Shown here: positions 13,922-21,417 of the stretch, piece after piece
How the letters are laid out: each line of letters starts with the position of its first letter
How positions within the stretch are numbered: the first letter of the stretch is position 1
Origin: Fibrobacteria bacterium
GTDB lineage: Bacteria; Fibrobacterota; Fibrobacteria; UBA11236
Direction of reading: 5' to 3'
Length of the DNA: 48,052 nucleotides
Assembly: GCA_021155885.1 (NCBI GenBank)
Contig: JAJNBB010000009.1
Location: 1-48,052, forward strand
Position numbers and translations under genes: made by a program
Notes under the pieces: model-generated
What the model was told of the DNA's origin: nothing
The model's input: only the letters and a program-made list of their open reading frames with translations
Database searches by the model: none

Positions 13922-15049
13922 ATGCCCGCACTTTCCGCTGAATCCGAAAAAAAACTCCGGTTGATCGATGAAAAACTTCTGGAGGGGCGGCGCATCACGG
14001 TCGACGAGGGACGGTTCCTCTACGAGGAAGCCCCGCTGGAATGGCTCGGAGAGCGCGCCTCGCGCCGCCGCCGCGCGTTGCACGGCGAAGAGGCCTACTA
14101 CAACCGCAACATCCATTTCGAACCGACCAACATCTGCATTTACGCCTGCAAGTTCTGCGCGTTCTACCGGCCGCCCAAGGCCGCCGCGGATCCGTCGAGC
14201 GGCGCGTGGGATTACTCCTTCGAGGACCTGCGCGCCAAGCTGGACCGCTACCCTGCCGGGTCGCTGACCGAGATCCACATCACCGGGGGCGTGCATCCCG
14301 ACCGCGGCGTGGAGTATGGCGAGGCCCTGTGCGCCTTCATCCGGAACCTGCGGCCCGAGGTGCATATCAAGGCCTTCACGGCCGTGGAAATCTCCTACTT
14401 CGCGAAGAAAAGCGGCATCCCCGTCGCGGAGGCGCTGGAGCGCCTGAAGGCCGCGGGGCTCGGCTCGCTGCCCGGCGGCGGGGCGGAGATTTTCGATCCG
14501 GAGGTGCGCAAGCGCATCGCGGGCGGCAAGTCCCCGGCTCACACCTGGCTCGAGGTCCACGAGATCGCGCACAAGGCGGGACTCTTCTCCAACGCCACCA
14601 TGCTATATGGGCACGTCGAAAACTTCGGGCATCGCCTGGACCACATGCTGCGCCTGCGCGATTTGCAGGACCGCACGGGAGGCTTCAGGGCGTTCATCCC
14701 GTTGCGCTACCGGAACGACGCCAATGCCCTGAGCCACCTGCCCGAGGCCTTGCCCGCGGACGACTTGCGCAATTACGCCGTAGCCCGCCTGTTCCTCGAC
14801 AACATCCCCCACCTCAAGGCCTATTGGGCCATGCTGGGCCTCGAGCTCGCCACCGAGGCGCTGGACTATGGAGTCGACGATCTGGATGGAACCGTGGACG
14901 ACACCACGCGCATTTATTCCATGGCGGGCGGCCCGGCCCACCCGACGGCGTCGGTGAAAATCCTGGAGGACGCCATCCGCTCGAAGGGGCGCGTTCCCGT
15001 GGAACGCGATTCGGAATACCGCACCGAACCCCTTAAAAGCCTTTTTTAG
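13922..15049 (+). CDS. mqnE: Aminofutalosine synthase (radical SAM)
   Basis: The 375-residue enzyme catalyses the first committed radical step of futalosine-route menaquinone synthesis. The radical SAM cluster motif is CIYACKFC (Cx3Cx2C), preceded by YYNRNIHFEPTNIC. Other family hallmarks are EIHITGGVHPD, HIKAFTAVEISYFAKKSG, LGSLPGGGAEIF, HTWLEVHEIAHKAGLFSNATMLYGHVE and the C-terminal DDLDGTVDDTTRIYSMAGG. The pattern fits MqnE better than MqnC. It is alone on the plus strand, divergent from the ybeY pair. TAAAAT lies 9 bases before the ATG and no Shine-Dalgarno is visible. The methyl- and prenyltransferase steps are encoded at 5-7 kb, so the pathway is dispersed. Confidence 0.95.
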   Translation: MPALSAESEKKLRLIDEKLLEGRRITVDEGRFLYEEAPLEWLGERASRRRRALHGEEAYYNRNIHFEPTNICIYACKFCAFYRPPKAAADPSSGAWDYSFEDLRAKLDRYPAGSLTEIHITGGVHPDRGVEYGEALCAFIRNLRPEVHIKAFTAVEISYFAKKSGIPVAEALERLKAAGLGSLPGGGAEIFDPEVRKRIAGGKSPAHTWLEVHEIAHKAGLFSNATMLYGHVENFGHRLDHMLRLRDLQDRTGGFRAFIPLRYRNDANALSHLPEALPADDLRNYAVARLFLDNIPHLKAYWAMLGLELATEALDYGVDDLDGTVDDTTRIYSMAGGPAHPTASVKILEDAIRSKGRVPVERDSEYRTEPLKSLF

Positions 15050-15069
15050 GCCATTTAGGGGAATATGCG

Positions 15070-15098
15070 TTGAACTTTCGGCAAATTAAAGCTAATTT
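15070..15098 (+). promoter_or_regulatory. Sigma-70-type promoter for rpmG
   Basis: TTGAAC (15070-15075) is separated by 17 bases from TAATTT (15093-15098), about 38 bases before the rpmG ATG. The surroundings are AT-rich compared with the coding DNA. Confidence 0.6.
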
Positions 15099-15136
15099 GG
15101 CACTTCTCAATTTTTTCACTCCCAACGGAGCGTATC

Positions 15137-15319
15137 ATGCCGCAGATCAAAGGTAAACGAGTCGTCATCACGCTGGAATGCACCGAAGCGCGCGCTTTGG
15201 GCCTGCCGCCGTCGCGCTACATGACCACCAAGAACAAGTCCAAGCAAACCGGTCGTCTCGAGAAGAAGAAGTACAACTGGTTCCTGCGCAAGCACACGTT
15301 GCATCGCGAAGTCAAATAA
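15137..15319 (+). CDS. rpmG: 50S ribosomal protein L33
   Basis: The 60-residue basic protein matches L33: KRVVITLECTEAR, then RYMTTKNKSKQTGRLEKKKYNWFLRKHTLHREVK. Only one Cys is present, so it is the zinc-free (C-minus) form. It is not joined here to rpmB or secE. A palindromic repeat and an intrinsic terminator follow. The ATG is supported by GGAG at about 8 bases. Confidence 0.96.
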   Translation: MPQIKGKRVVITLECTEARALGLPPSRYMTTKNKSKQTGRLEKKKYNWFLRKHTLHREVK

Positions 15320-15344
15320 TACGGCGTAGCCGGATTATTTGACC

Positions 15345-15370
15345 GTAGGGGCGCGTCACTGACGCGCCCT
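15345..15370. repeat. Palindromic repeat copy 5, core GCGTCACTGACGC
   Basis: GTA-GG precedes GGCGCGTCA-C-TGACGCGCC with one extra C, in the same outer frame as the other copies. It lies between rpmG and its terminator. The CCTAC end has decayed to CTT. Confidence 0.85.
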
Positions 15371-15406
15371 TCGCATTTTAGGCACCCCAGGTATTGGATA
15401 GTTTAA

Positions 15407-15432
15407 GGCGTCCCCTCAGGGGCGCTTTTTTA
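15407..15432 (+). terminator. Intrinsic terminator after rpmG
   Basis: GCG(T)CCCC-TCA-GGGGCGC is followed by TTTTTTATTTT. The end of its T-run (TATTTT, 15431-15436) lies 7 bases before the ATG of the HIT gene and could double as a -10 element. Confidence 0.88.
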
Positions 15433-15443
15433 TTTTCCCCGCC

Positions 15444-15854
15444 ATGACTCCCTCCCCCTCGATTTTCACCCGCATCCTTCGCGGCGAAATCCCCTGCGAA
15501 AAAATCCTCGAGGACGACCGCTTCTTCGCCTTCCTCGACATCCGCCCCATCGCCCCAGGCCACACCCTCGTCGTTCCCAAGGTTCAAACCGACAAGGTCT
15601 TCGACCTCGACCCCGAAACCCTCGCGGCGATGCTTCCCTTCGCCGGGCGCATCGCCAAAGCCCTGGAAAAGGCCGTCCCCTGCGAACGGATCGGCATGCT
15701 GGTGGCGGGCTTCGAGGTGCCGCACGCGCACCTGCACCTCGTCCCCATCCGGCGGGAAGGCGACCTGAGTTTCGCGAACGCGAAGCCGGCGGCGAAGGAA
15801 GACCTGGCGGAGATCGGGGCGGCGGTGAGGATGGCATTAAATGCGGAAGGATGA
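15444..15854 (+). CDS. HIT family hydrolase
   Basis: The 136-residue histidine-triad protein hydrolyses or transfers nucleotidyl groups; the physiological substrate is unknown. It starts with the typical SIFTRILRGEIPCEKILEDDRFFAFLDIRPIAPGHTLVVPK. The His triad is HAHLHLVP (H-x-H-x-H) after GFEVPHAH. Normal HIT proteins of this HinT-like group are 110-140 residues. It lies between the rpmG terminator and hemB and has no obvious functional neighbour. The start ATG is preceded by CCCCGCC rather than a Shine-Dalgarno. Confidence 0.93.
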   Translation: MTPSPSIFTRILRGEIPCEKILEDDRFFAFLDIRPIAPGHTLVVPKVQTDKVFDLDPETLAAMLPFAGRIAKALEKAVPCERIGMLVAGFEVPHAHLHLVPIRREGDLSFANAKPAAKEDLAEIGAAVRMALNAEG

Positions 15855-15922
15855 ACGATGAAAAGGCAAGCGAATCCTCTCCTTTTTTCATGATTCCTAG
15901 TTCATCATTCATCATTTCCTAG
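15849..15922. repeat. Inverted heptad-repeat pair, unit GATGAAT
   Basis: The left arm (15849-15866) reads GGATGAA CGATGAA AAGG and begins at the HIT stop codon. The right arm (15889-15922) is the complement of GGAAATG ATGAATG and ATGAACT AGGAATC ATG. The spacer is about 22 bases. Confidence 0.8.
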
Positions 15923-15932
15923 TTTACCGCCC

Positions 15933-16988
15933 ATGCCCAAAGCCCATTCTCACGACCACGCCCATGACGGGCATGACCATTCCCACGCCCACGACGCGGG
16001 CTTCCCCGACCACGTGGAACTCGGCGCCCGTCCCCGCCGCAACCGCAAAAGCGCCTCCCTGCGCGCGCTGGTGCGCGAGACGCTGCTCGCCCCCTCCGAC
16101 TTCATCCTTCCTCTCTTCGTGATGGAGGGAACGAAAAAGAAAACCCCCATCGCTTCCATGCCGGGCGTCTTTCGTCTCACGCGCGACCTCGTGGTCGCCG
16201 AAGCCAAGCGGGCCTATAAGCTGGGCATTCCCGCCGTCGCGCTCTTCCCCGTCATCGCGGATAAGCTCAAGGACAAGCGCGCCACCGAATCGGCCAACAA
16301 GGACGGCCTGCTGCAGCGCACGGTGCGCGACCTGAAAAACGCCGTGCCGGGGCTGACGGTGATTACCGATGTCGCGATGGACCCTTATTCTTCAGACGGG
16401 CACGACGGCCTGGTCGAAAAGGGACGGATCCTGAACGACGCCACGCTGCCGATCCTGGCGGAGATGGCGCTCGCGCAGGCCGCGGCCGGCGCGGACATCG
16501 TCGCGCCCTCGGACATGATGGACGGGCGCGTGGGGTACCTGCGGGCCGCACTGGACAGCTTCGGACACGAGGACGTCGGCATTTTGGCCTACTCTGCCAA
16601 GTACGCCTCGGCCTTCTACGGGCCCTTCCGCGAAGCCCTGGACTCGGCGCCGAAGCACGGCGACAAAAAGACCTACCAGATGGACCCGGCAAACCGGCGC
16701 GAGGCCCTGCGTGAGGCCCAGCTCGACGTCGAAGAAGGCGCCGACATGGTGATGGTCAAGCCCGCGGGCGCCTACCTCGACATCATCGCGGACATCGCGA
16801 CCTCGGTGACCGTGCCCGTGGCGGCCTACCAGGTGAGCGGGGAATACGCGATGATCATGGCGGCGGGCAAGCTGGGCTGGCTCGACGCCGACGCGGCCCT
16901 GATGGAGGCGACGCTGGCGATCAAGCGCGCCGGCGCGGACGCGATCCTGACCTATGGCGCGATCGCGCTGGCGGAGAAGCTGGGGTAA
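15933..16988 (+). CDS. hemB: Delta-aminolevulinic acid dehydratase (porphobilinogen synthase) with His-rich N-terminus
   Basis: The 351-residue cytoplasmic enzyme condenses two 5-aminolevulinate molecules in tetrapyrrole synthesis. The two Schiff-base lysines are in ILAYSAKYASAFYGPFR and DMVMVKPAGAYLDI. The metal region reads DVAMDPYSSDGHDG, the Asp-type seen in Mg-dependent enzymes, not the Cys-rich zinc type (CLCEYT.HGHCG). Unusually, residues 4-22 (AHSHDHAHDGHDHSHAHDA) form a His/Asp-rich head that could bind transition metal. The fold proper begins at ARPRRNRKSASLRALVRET. The ATG is placed 7 bases after TAGTTT, without a Shine-Dalgarno. No other heme genes are nearby. Confidence 0.96.
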   Translation: MPKAHSHDHAHDGHDHSHAHDAGFPDHVELGARPRRNRKSASLRALVRETLLAPSDFILPLFVMEGTKKKTPIASMPGVFRLTRDLVVAEAKRAYKLGIPAVALFPVIADKLKDKRATESANKDGLLQRTVRDLKNAVPGLTVITDVAMDPYSSDGHDGLVEKGRILNDATLPILAEMALAQAAAGADIVAPSDMMDGRVGYLRAALDSFGHEDVGILAYSAKYASAFYGPFREALDSAPKHGDKKTYQMDPANRREALREAQLDVEEGADMVMVKPAGAYLDIIADIATSVTVPVAAYQVSGEYAMIMAAGKLGWLDADAALMEATLAIKRAGADAILTYGAIALAEKLG

Positions 16989-17112
16989 CAACGCAAGGAA
17001 TTGGCCGCGAAAGAGCGCAAAGATTTTAAAAGAAAACCCATAAAAACAAACAATGCCGAGTTATCGAGGCCTTGTTTGTTTGCGATCTTTGCGATCCTTT
17101 GCGGCCATTGTC
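16988..17112. repeat. Nested inverted repeat, unit CGCAAAG, around a terminator-like hairpin
   Basis: The left arm (16988-17029) contains GGCCGCGAAAGAGCGCAAAG. The right arm (17080-17112) is the complement of GGCCGCAAAGGATCGCAAAG, then ATCGCAAAC. Inside, AAACAAACAA (17044-17053) pairs with TTGTTTGTTT (17072-17081) around GCC/GGC. Same family as 2082-2177 and 45527-45615. It lies in the convergent hemB/mutL gap. Confidence 0.8.
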
Positions 17113-18948
17113 CTACTCTTCCTCCGCCTTGAGCCCGAAGCGGCGGCGAATCTCCTCGAGCGAGTAGCGGATCAGCACCGGCAGGCCGGCGGGCGTGACG
17201 TAGGGATTCTGCGTCGCGAACAGCCCGTCCACAAGAGCCCCCATGCGCGCCGCGTCGAGCGGCTCGTCCAGCGGGATCGCCGCCGCCCGGGCATAGGCGC
17301 GCGCCACCCGCGTCAACAGCTCTTCCGGACCCTCCTTGCGGGTCCGCCCCTCCGATTCGATCAGCCGGCCGGTCACGGCCTGGAGGATGCCCTGCGCCTT
17401 CTCGGGAGGCACGTCGGCGGGGCTTCCCCGCAGCTGGAAGGCGTTCGGCCCGAAGGGTTCCAGGTCGAAGCCCAAGGTCCGCAATTCCGCCAGGTGCTGC
17501 TCGACCGCGCGCGCCTCCGCGGCGGAGAACTCCACCAGCTCGGGAAACAGCAGCTGCTGCGCGCTGAAGCGGCCGGGACGGCGCAGGTCCTCCAGCGCCT
17601 TTTCGTACAGGATGCGCTCGTGCGCCGCGCGCTGGTTGACCAGCAGGTAGCCCCCGCGCACCGCCACGAGGATGAAGCTTCCGTGGATCTGCAGGCACGG
17701 CACGCCCGTGAACTCCACCGGCGGAAAGGACGCGGGCGAGGCCGGCGCGGGAAAGAGGGTAACGTTGGCGGGACGTTCCGGCGCGGTTACGGTCTCGGCG
17801 GGAAAGGCCTCGGCGCTGAACGCGAAAGTCCGGGCCGGGGCGGGCCCCTCCCTGACGGCGGCCGTATCCTCCGCGGCCGGGGCGGGGGCCGCTTCCTGGA
17901 AGCGCGAGCTCGCGGGCGCGGTCGCGAGCTCCAGCGCGGGCGCGTCGATGACGCCGCGCAGGGCGCGCTGAAGCGCCTGCGACAGGGACCAGAACACGCC
18001 GGCCTCGTTGAGAAAACGGACCTCGCGCTTGGTCGGGTGCACGTTGACGTCGACCTCGGACGGCGAAAGGGTGAGGAACAACGCCGCCACCGGGTGGCGT
18101 CCGGGCGGGACCACCTCGTAGGCCTGCGCCAGCGCGCGGGTCAGCAGGGGGTTGTAGACGTGGCGCCGGTTGACGAAGAAGTGCTGCTGGCTGGGACGGG
18201 TCGAAAACCGCTGGGGCTCCGAGACGTAGCCCTGGACGTGAATGCCCGCGCCCTGCCAGTCGACCTCGACCAGGTCCTCGAGCAGATGGACGCCGAGCAC
18301 GTCGCCCGCGCGGCGGCGCAAGGTGCCCTCGGGCAGGTGAAGCAGCTCCCGCGAGTTATTGCCGAGCGCGTCCTGAATGCGGAAGGAAACCCCGGGATGC
18401 GCCAGCGACAGGCGCGTGACCAGGGCGGTGATGCGCGCCGTCTCGGCCTTGGCGCTCCCCAGGAACTTGCGGCGCACGGGGTTGTTGCGGAACAGATTGC
18501 GCACGCTCATCGTGGTTCCCTGCCCGCGCGCGATCTCCGCGATCTCCTCCTGGCGCGATTCGGTGACCCGCAGGCGCGTGCCCACCTCCTCTTCCCAGTG
18601 CCGGGTCTCGATGACGAGTTCCGACACGGCCGCCATGCTGGCGAGCGCCTCGCCGCGGAACCCGAAGCTCGAAACGCTGTCGAGATCCTCCACCACGGTG
18701 ATCTTGCTCGTGGTATGCGGCAGCCAGCAGCGCAGCAAATCGTCGCGCGTCATGCCGAAGCCGTTGTCGGCCACGCGGATCAGTTCCTTGCCGCCGTCTT
18801 CCAGGTTCACCGAAATCTTGGTGGCTCCCGCGTCCAGCGCGTTTTCCACCAATTCCTTCACCACGTTCGAAGGCCGCTCGATGACCTCCCCCGCCGCGAT
18901 TTTCTGGATGGTATGGGGAGAAAGCTGCTGAATCACGGGGGTGGGCAT
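17113..18948 (-). CDS. mutL: DNA mismatch repair protein MutL, endonuclease motifs eroded
   Basis: The 611-residue MutL has an intact N-terminal GHKL ATPase: IAAGEVIERPSNVVKELVENALDAGAT, RVADNGFGM, HTTSKI and SFGFRGEALASMAAV, then DVNVHPTKREVRF. A Pro/Ala-rich linker (about residues 340-420) leads to the C-terminal dimerisation domain. There the endonuclease motif DQHA-x2-E-x4-E reads NQRAAHERILYE, so Asp and His are lost. The ACR-type motif reads AYARAAAI, and CPHGRP reads TPAGLP (in NPYVTPAGLPVLIRYSLEEI). It therefore probably lacks nicking activity. The ATG at 18948 begins the conserved PTPVIQQLSPHTIQKIAAGEV; the open frame upstream runs into a repeat arm. TATCTT lies 10 bases upstream. 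mutS is not in the window. Confidence 0.95.
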   Translation of the reverse strand: MPTPVIQQLSPHTIQKIAAGEVIERPSNVVKELVENALDAGATKISVNLEDGGKELIRVADNGFGMTRDDLLRCWLPHTTSKITVVEDLDSVSSFGFRGEALASMAAVSELVIETRHWEEEVGTRLRVTESRQEEIAEIARGQGTTMSVRNLFRNNPVRRKFLGSAKAETARITALVTRLSLAHPGVSFRIQDALGNNSRELLHLPEGTLRRRAGDVLGVHLLEDLVEVDWQGAGIHVQGYVSEPQRFSTRPSQQHFFVNRRHVYNPLLTRALAQAYEVVPPGRHPVAALFLTLSPSEVDVNVHPTKREVRFLNEAGVFWSLSQALQRALRGVIDAPALELATAPASSRFQEAAPAPAAEDTAAVREGPAPARTFAFSAEAFPAETVTAPERPANVTLFPAPASPASFPPVEFTGVPCLQIHGSFILVAVRGGYLLVNQRAAHERILYEKALEDLRRPGRFSAQQLLFPELVEFSAAEARAVEQHLAELRTLGFDLEPFGPNAFQLRGSPADVPPEKAQGILQAVTGRLIESEGRTRKEGPEELLTRVARAYARAAAIPLDEPLDAARMGALVDGLFATQNPYVTPAGLPVLIRYSLEEIRRRFGLKAEEE

Positions 18949-18990
18949 GAAGGGGGGAAAGATAAGAGTTGGGGGGGTGGAACTCGTAAA

Positions 18991-19115
18991 GTTGTTGGTT
19001 CTTAGTTGTTGGTTGTTGGAGAACGCATTAGAGCACCAGAAAAGCAAAATAGCCCCAAAAAACAAAAAATCAGCTTTTTGTGCTTCTAACAACCAACAAC
19101 CGACAACTCACAACC
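18991..19115. repeat. Inverted heptad-repeat pair, unit GTTGTTG (copy A)
   Basis: The left arm (18991-19019) reads GTTGTTG GTTCTTA and GTTGTTG GTTGTTG G. The right arm (19086-19115) is the complement of GGTTGTG AGTTGTC and GGTTGTT GGTTGTT AG. The 66-base spacer begins GAGAAC and is A-rich. The locus lies in the divergent mutL/rrf2 gap. Confidence 0.9.
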
Positions 19116-19128
19116 TTCTCATACCATA

Positions 19129-19157
19129 TTGTCCATACAAAATTAATAGGATATATT
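19129..19157 (+). promoter_or_regulatory. Promoter of the rrf2-cys operon
   Basis: TTGTCC (19129-19134), a 17-base spacer and TATATT (19152-19157) form a good sigma-70 promoter. It ends 6 bases before the rrf2 ATG, so the transcript should start at or next to the A of the ATG (leaderless). The AT-rich stretch CATATTGTCCATACAAAATT is also a plausible Rrf2 operator for autoregulation. Confidence 0.6.
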
Positions 19158-19163
19158 TAATCC

Positions 19164-19595
19164 ATGAAGGTTTCTTCCAAGACCCTTTATACGCTCCACT
19201 TTCTGAGCGCCCTGGCCATCAAGGGCCGCAAGGGGCCGGTGCATTTGCGCGAGATCTCCGAGGAATACGCGATCCCATTCAAGTTTCTGGAACAGATCGC
19301 GATTCTCATGAAAACGGTGGGCCTGGTGCGCGGCACGCGCGGCAAGTCGGGCGGCTACCAGCTCACCGAGCAGCCGGAGGCCATCGACCTGGCCCGCGTG
19401 ATCAAGGCCACCGAGGGCGAGATCCTGCCGTGCGCCGACATCGAAGGCGGCAACGATGTCGTGGGCGGCCTGCTGGACAAGATCTTCCAGGACCAGCGCG
19501 ATCTCGTCGACAGCCGTCTCACGGGCATCACGCTCGCCCACATCGCCGAGACCGCGCGGCGCCGAATGGAACCCGCGCCGATGTTTTACCTGTAA
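19164..19595 (+). CDS. Rrf2-family transcriptional regulator of the cysteine operon
   Basis: The 143-residue winged-helix protein begins MKVSSKTLYTLHFLSALAIKGRKGPVHLREISEEYAIPFKFLEQI and has the wing GTRGKSGGYQLTEQPEAIDLARVIKATEG, typical of Rrf2/IscR/CymR. Only one Cys (LPCADIEGG) is present in the region where IscR has three cluster ligands, so an iron-sulfur cluster of the IscR type is unlikely. As in CymR, it may sense sulfur status through protein partners such as cysteine synthase. It is the first gene, 23 bases before cysH, and probably represses its own operon. The C-terminus is RMEPAPMFYL. Confidence 0.92.
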   Translation: MKVSSKTLYTLHFLSALAIKGRKGPVHLREISEEYAIPFKFLEQIAILMKTVGLVRGTRGKSGGYQLTEQPEAIDLARVIKATEGEILPCADIEGGNDVVGGLLDKIFQDQRDLVDSRLTGITLAHIAETARRRMEPAPMFYL

Positions 19596-19618
19596 CGCCC
19601 GAGAACCCGGAAACCTTC

Positions 19619-20377
19619 ATGGCCGAAACGCATGCCTACCCCGATCTGAACGCGCTGAAGGCGCGGGCCGAGGCGCTGAACGCGGAGTTCGCGTCCCTGG
19701 ACGCCGACGCCCGCCTGCGCCGCGCATGGGAGCTCTTCGGCGACCGCCTGATCGCGACGACGTCCTTCGGGCGCGACGCGGCCCTGCTGCTCCATCACCT
19801 GCACCGCCTCAAGATTCCGGTGCGCGTCTACTTCATGGACACGGGGTTCCATTTTCCCGAGACCTTGGCCTACCGCGACACCCTGTCGAAAGCCTGGGGA
19901 CTGGACATCCGGACCGTGTCCTCGGAGCGGACCGAACTGGAGCGCCGCCAGTACGCCGAGACCGAAACCGGCCCGGACGGCGCGGCGCGGCTGCGCATCA
20001 CCAACATCGACGCCTGCTGCGCGATCAACAAGGTCGAGGTGCAGCGGCGGTTCCTGGCGCTTCCCGACGTGGACGCCTTCGTGTCGGGGCTGCGCCGCGA
20101 CCAGAGTCCAGCGCGCAAGGACATGCCCTTCGTGGCCGTGCAGCGGGGCAAGATCAAGATCATGCCCTTCCTCGACTGGCCGCACGAGGACGTCGATCTG
20201 TACCTGCGTCTGTGGGAAGCGCCGGAGCACCCGCTCGCCCACCTGGGCTACACCAGCATCGGCTGCAGTCCCTCGACCTGCACGCGCCCGCCCCTGCCGG
20301 GCGAGGACGCCCGCAGCGGGCGCTGGGCCGACGACGCCAAGACCGAGTGCGGCATCCATCTGGACACGGGCTTCTGA
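19619..20377 (+). CDS. cysH: Adenylylsulfate/phosphoadenylylsulfate reductase, CysH family
   Basis: The 252-residue enzyme reduces activated sulfate (APS or PAPS) to sulfite using thioredoxin. Motifs are ATTSFGRDAALLLHHL (P-loop-like), YFMDTGFHFPETLAYRD, VSGLRRDQSPARKDM and the catalytic Cys in the C-terminal TECGIHL. The cluster pairs of the APS-reductase type are present: DACCAINKVE and, further on, SIGCSPSTCTRP. The second pair is normally CxxC (GCxPCTR); here it is Cx4C, two residues longer. That makes the iron-sulfur site unusual, although the enzyme is still better called APS-type than the cluster-free PAPS type. Its TGA overlaps the cysK ATG by one base. No cysD/N/C or sulfite reductase gene is in the window. 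Confidence 0.93.
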   Translation: MAETHAYPDLNALKARAEALNAEFASLDADARLRRAWELFGDRLIATTSFGRDAALLLHHLHRLKIPVRVYFMDTGFHFPETLAYRDTLSKAWGLDIRTVSSERTELERRQYAETETGPDGAARLRITNIDACCAINKVEVQRRFLALPDVDAFVSGLRRDQSPARKDMPFVAVQRGKIKIMPFLDWPHEDVDLYLRLWEAPEHPLAHLGYTSIGCSPSTCTRPPLPGEDARSGRWADDAKTECGIHLDTGF

Positions 20378-21318
20378 TGCCGTACGCCGGAGTGAAGTTC
20401 TTCGAGGACATGACGCTCCTCACGGGCCGCACGCCCCTGGTGCGCCTGAACAAGGTCGTGCCCCACGGCGATTCGCTCTTCCTCGTCAAGATCGAGGTGC
20501 GCAATCCCGGCGGCTCGCTCAAGGACCGCATCGCGCTGAACATGATCGTGGAGGCCGAAAAGCAGGGCAAGCTGAAGCGCGGGATGACCTTGATCGAGCC
20601 CACCAGCGGCAACACCGGCATCGCGCTGGCGTGGATCGCGGCCGTGCGCGGCTACAAGTCGATCCTGATCATGCCCGAATCGATGAGCGTCGAGCGCCGC
20701 AACCTGCTCAAGGCCTACGGGGCCGAGCTCATCCTCACGCCCTCGCATCAGGGCATGACGGGCGCGATCGACAAGGCGAAGGAACTGCTGCGGACCCGCA
20801 AGGACTGCTTCATGCTCCAGCAATTCGACAACCCGGCCAATCCCGACGCGCACCGCAAGACCACCGCCGAGGAAATCTGGGAGGACACCGCCGGAAAGAT
20901 CGACCTGCTCGTCGCCGGCGTGGGAACCGGGGGGTTCATCACCGGCGCGAGCTCCCTGCTGAAATCGCGGCGGCCTTCGCTCCGCGTCGTGGCCGTCGAG
21001 CCCGAGGCCTCGGCCGTGCTGTTCGGGCGCAAGCCCGGCTGGCACGACATCCAGGGCATCGGCGCGGGATTCATCCCGCCGGTGCTCGACCGCAAGGCCT
21101 ACGACGAAGTCATGCCCGTGAGCAATGAGGCCGCCTGGGAGACCTGCCGCCGCCTCGCCCGCGAGGAAGGCATTCTGGCCGGCCCCTCCTCGGGAGCCAA
21201 CGTCTATGCCCTGGGAGAGCTCGGCAAGCGCCCCGAATTCAAGGGCAAGGTGCTGGTGACGACGATCTGCGACAGCGGGGAGAGATACCTTAGCACTCCC
21301 TTATATAACCAGGAATAG
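20377..21318 (+). CDS. cysK: Cysteine synthase A
   Basis: The 313-residue PLP enzyme makes cysteine from O-acetylserine and sulfide. Motifs are the N-terminal TGRTPLVRLNKV, the PLP lysine in VRNPGGSLKDRIALNM, EPTSGNTGIALAWIAAVRGYK, the phosphate loop GVGTGGFITGAS, and VEPEASAVL followed by GIGAGFIPPVL. The third position of the common NPSGSVKDR motif is Gly (NPGGSLKDR). Length is normal. It is translationally coupled to cysH by the TGATG overlap. A heptad-repeat pair lies between it and the MoeB/ThiF gene. Confidence 0.95.
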   Translation: MPYAGVKFFEDMTLLTGRTPLVRLNKVVPHGDSLFLVKIEVRNPGGSLKDRIALNMIVEAEKQGKLKRGMTLIEPTSGNTGIALAWIAAVRGYKSILIMPESMSVERRNLLKAYGAELILTPSHQGMTGAIDKAKELLRTRKDCFMLQQFDNPANPDAHRKTTAEEIWEDTAGKIDLLVAGVGTGGFITGASSLLKSRRPSLRVVAVEPEASAVLFGRKPGWHDIQGIGAGFIPPVLDRKAYDEVMPVSNEAAWETCRRLAREEGILAGPSSGANVYALGELGKRPEFKGKVLVTTICDSGERYLSTPLYNQE

Positions 21319-21413
21319 TTGTTAGTACTTGGTTGTTGGTTGTTAGAGAACCCAGAAAAACAGGAACAGCCAATTTTGATTTTACCAACAACCAACAACT
21401 AACAACCAACAAC
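21318..21413. repeat. Inverted heptad-repeat pair, unit GTTGTTG (copy B)
   Basis: The left arm (21318-21346) reads GTTGTTA GTACTTG and GTTGTTG GTTGTTA G. The right arm (21384-21413) reads ACCAACAACCAACAACTAAC then AACCAACAAC. The spacer is about 37 bases and starts with AGAGAACCCAG. It is inserted between cysK and moeB inside what looks like one operon; the right arm ends 4 bases before the ATG. Confidence 0.9.
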
Positions 21414-21417
21414 TTTT

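Noticed and set aside
17053-19005. A 650-codon plus-strand frame opposite mutL
   Set aside because: It is a GC-driven shadow; mutL on the other strand has all ATPase motifs.
18991-19115. CRISPR array
   Set aside because: The repeats are 7-base tandem units without spaced unique spacers, and no cas gene is present.
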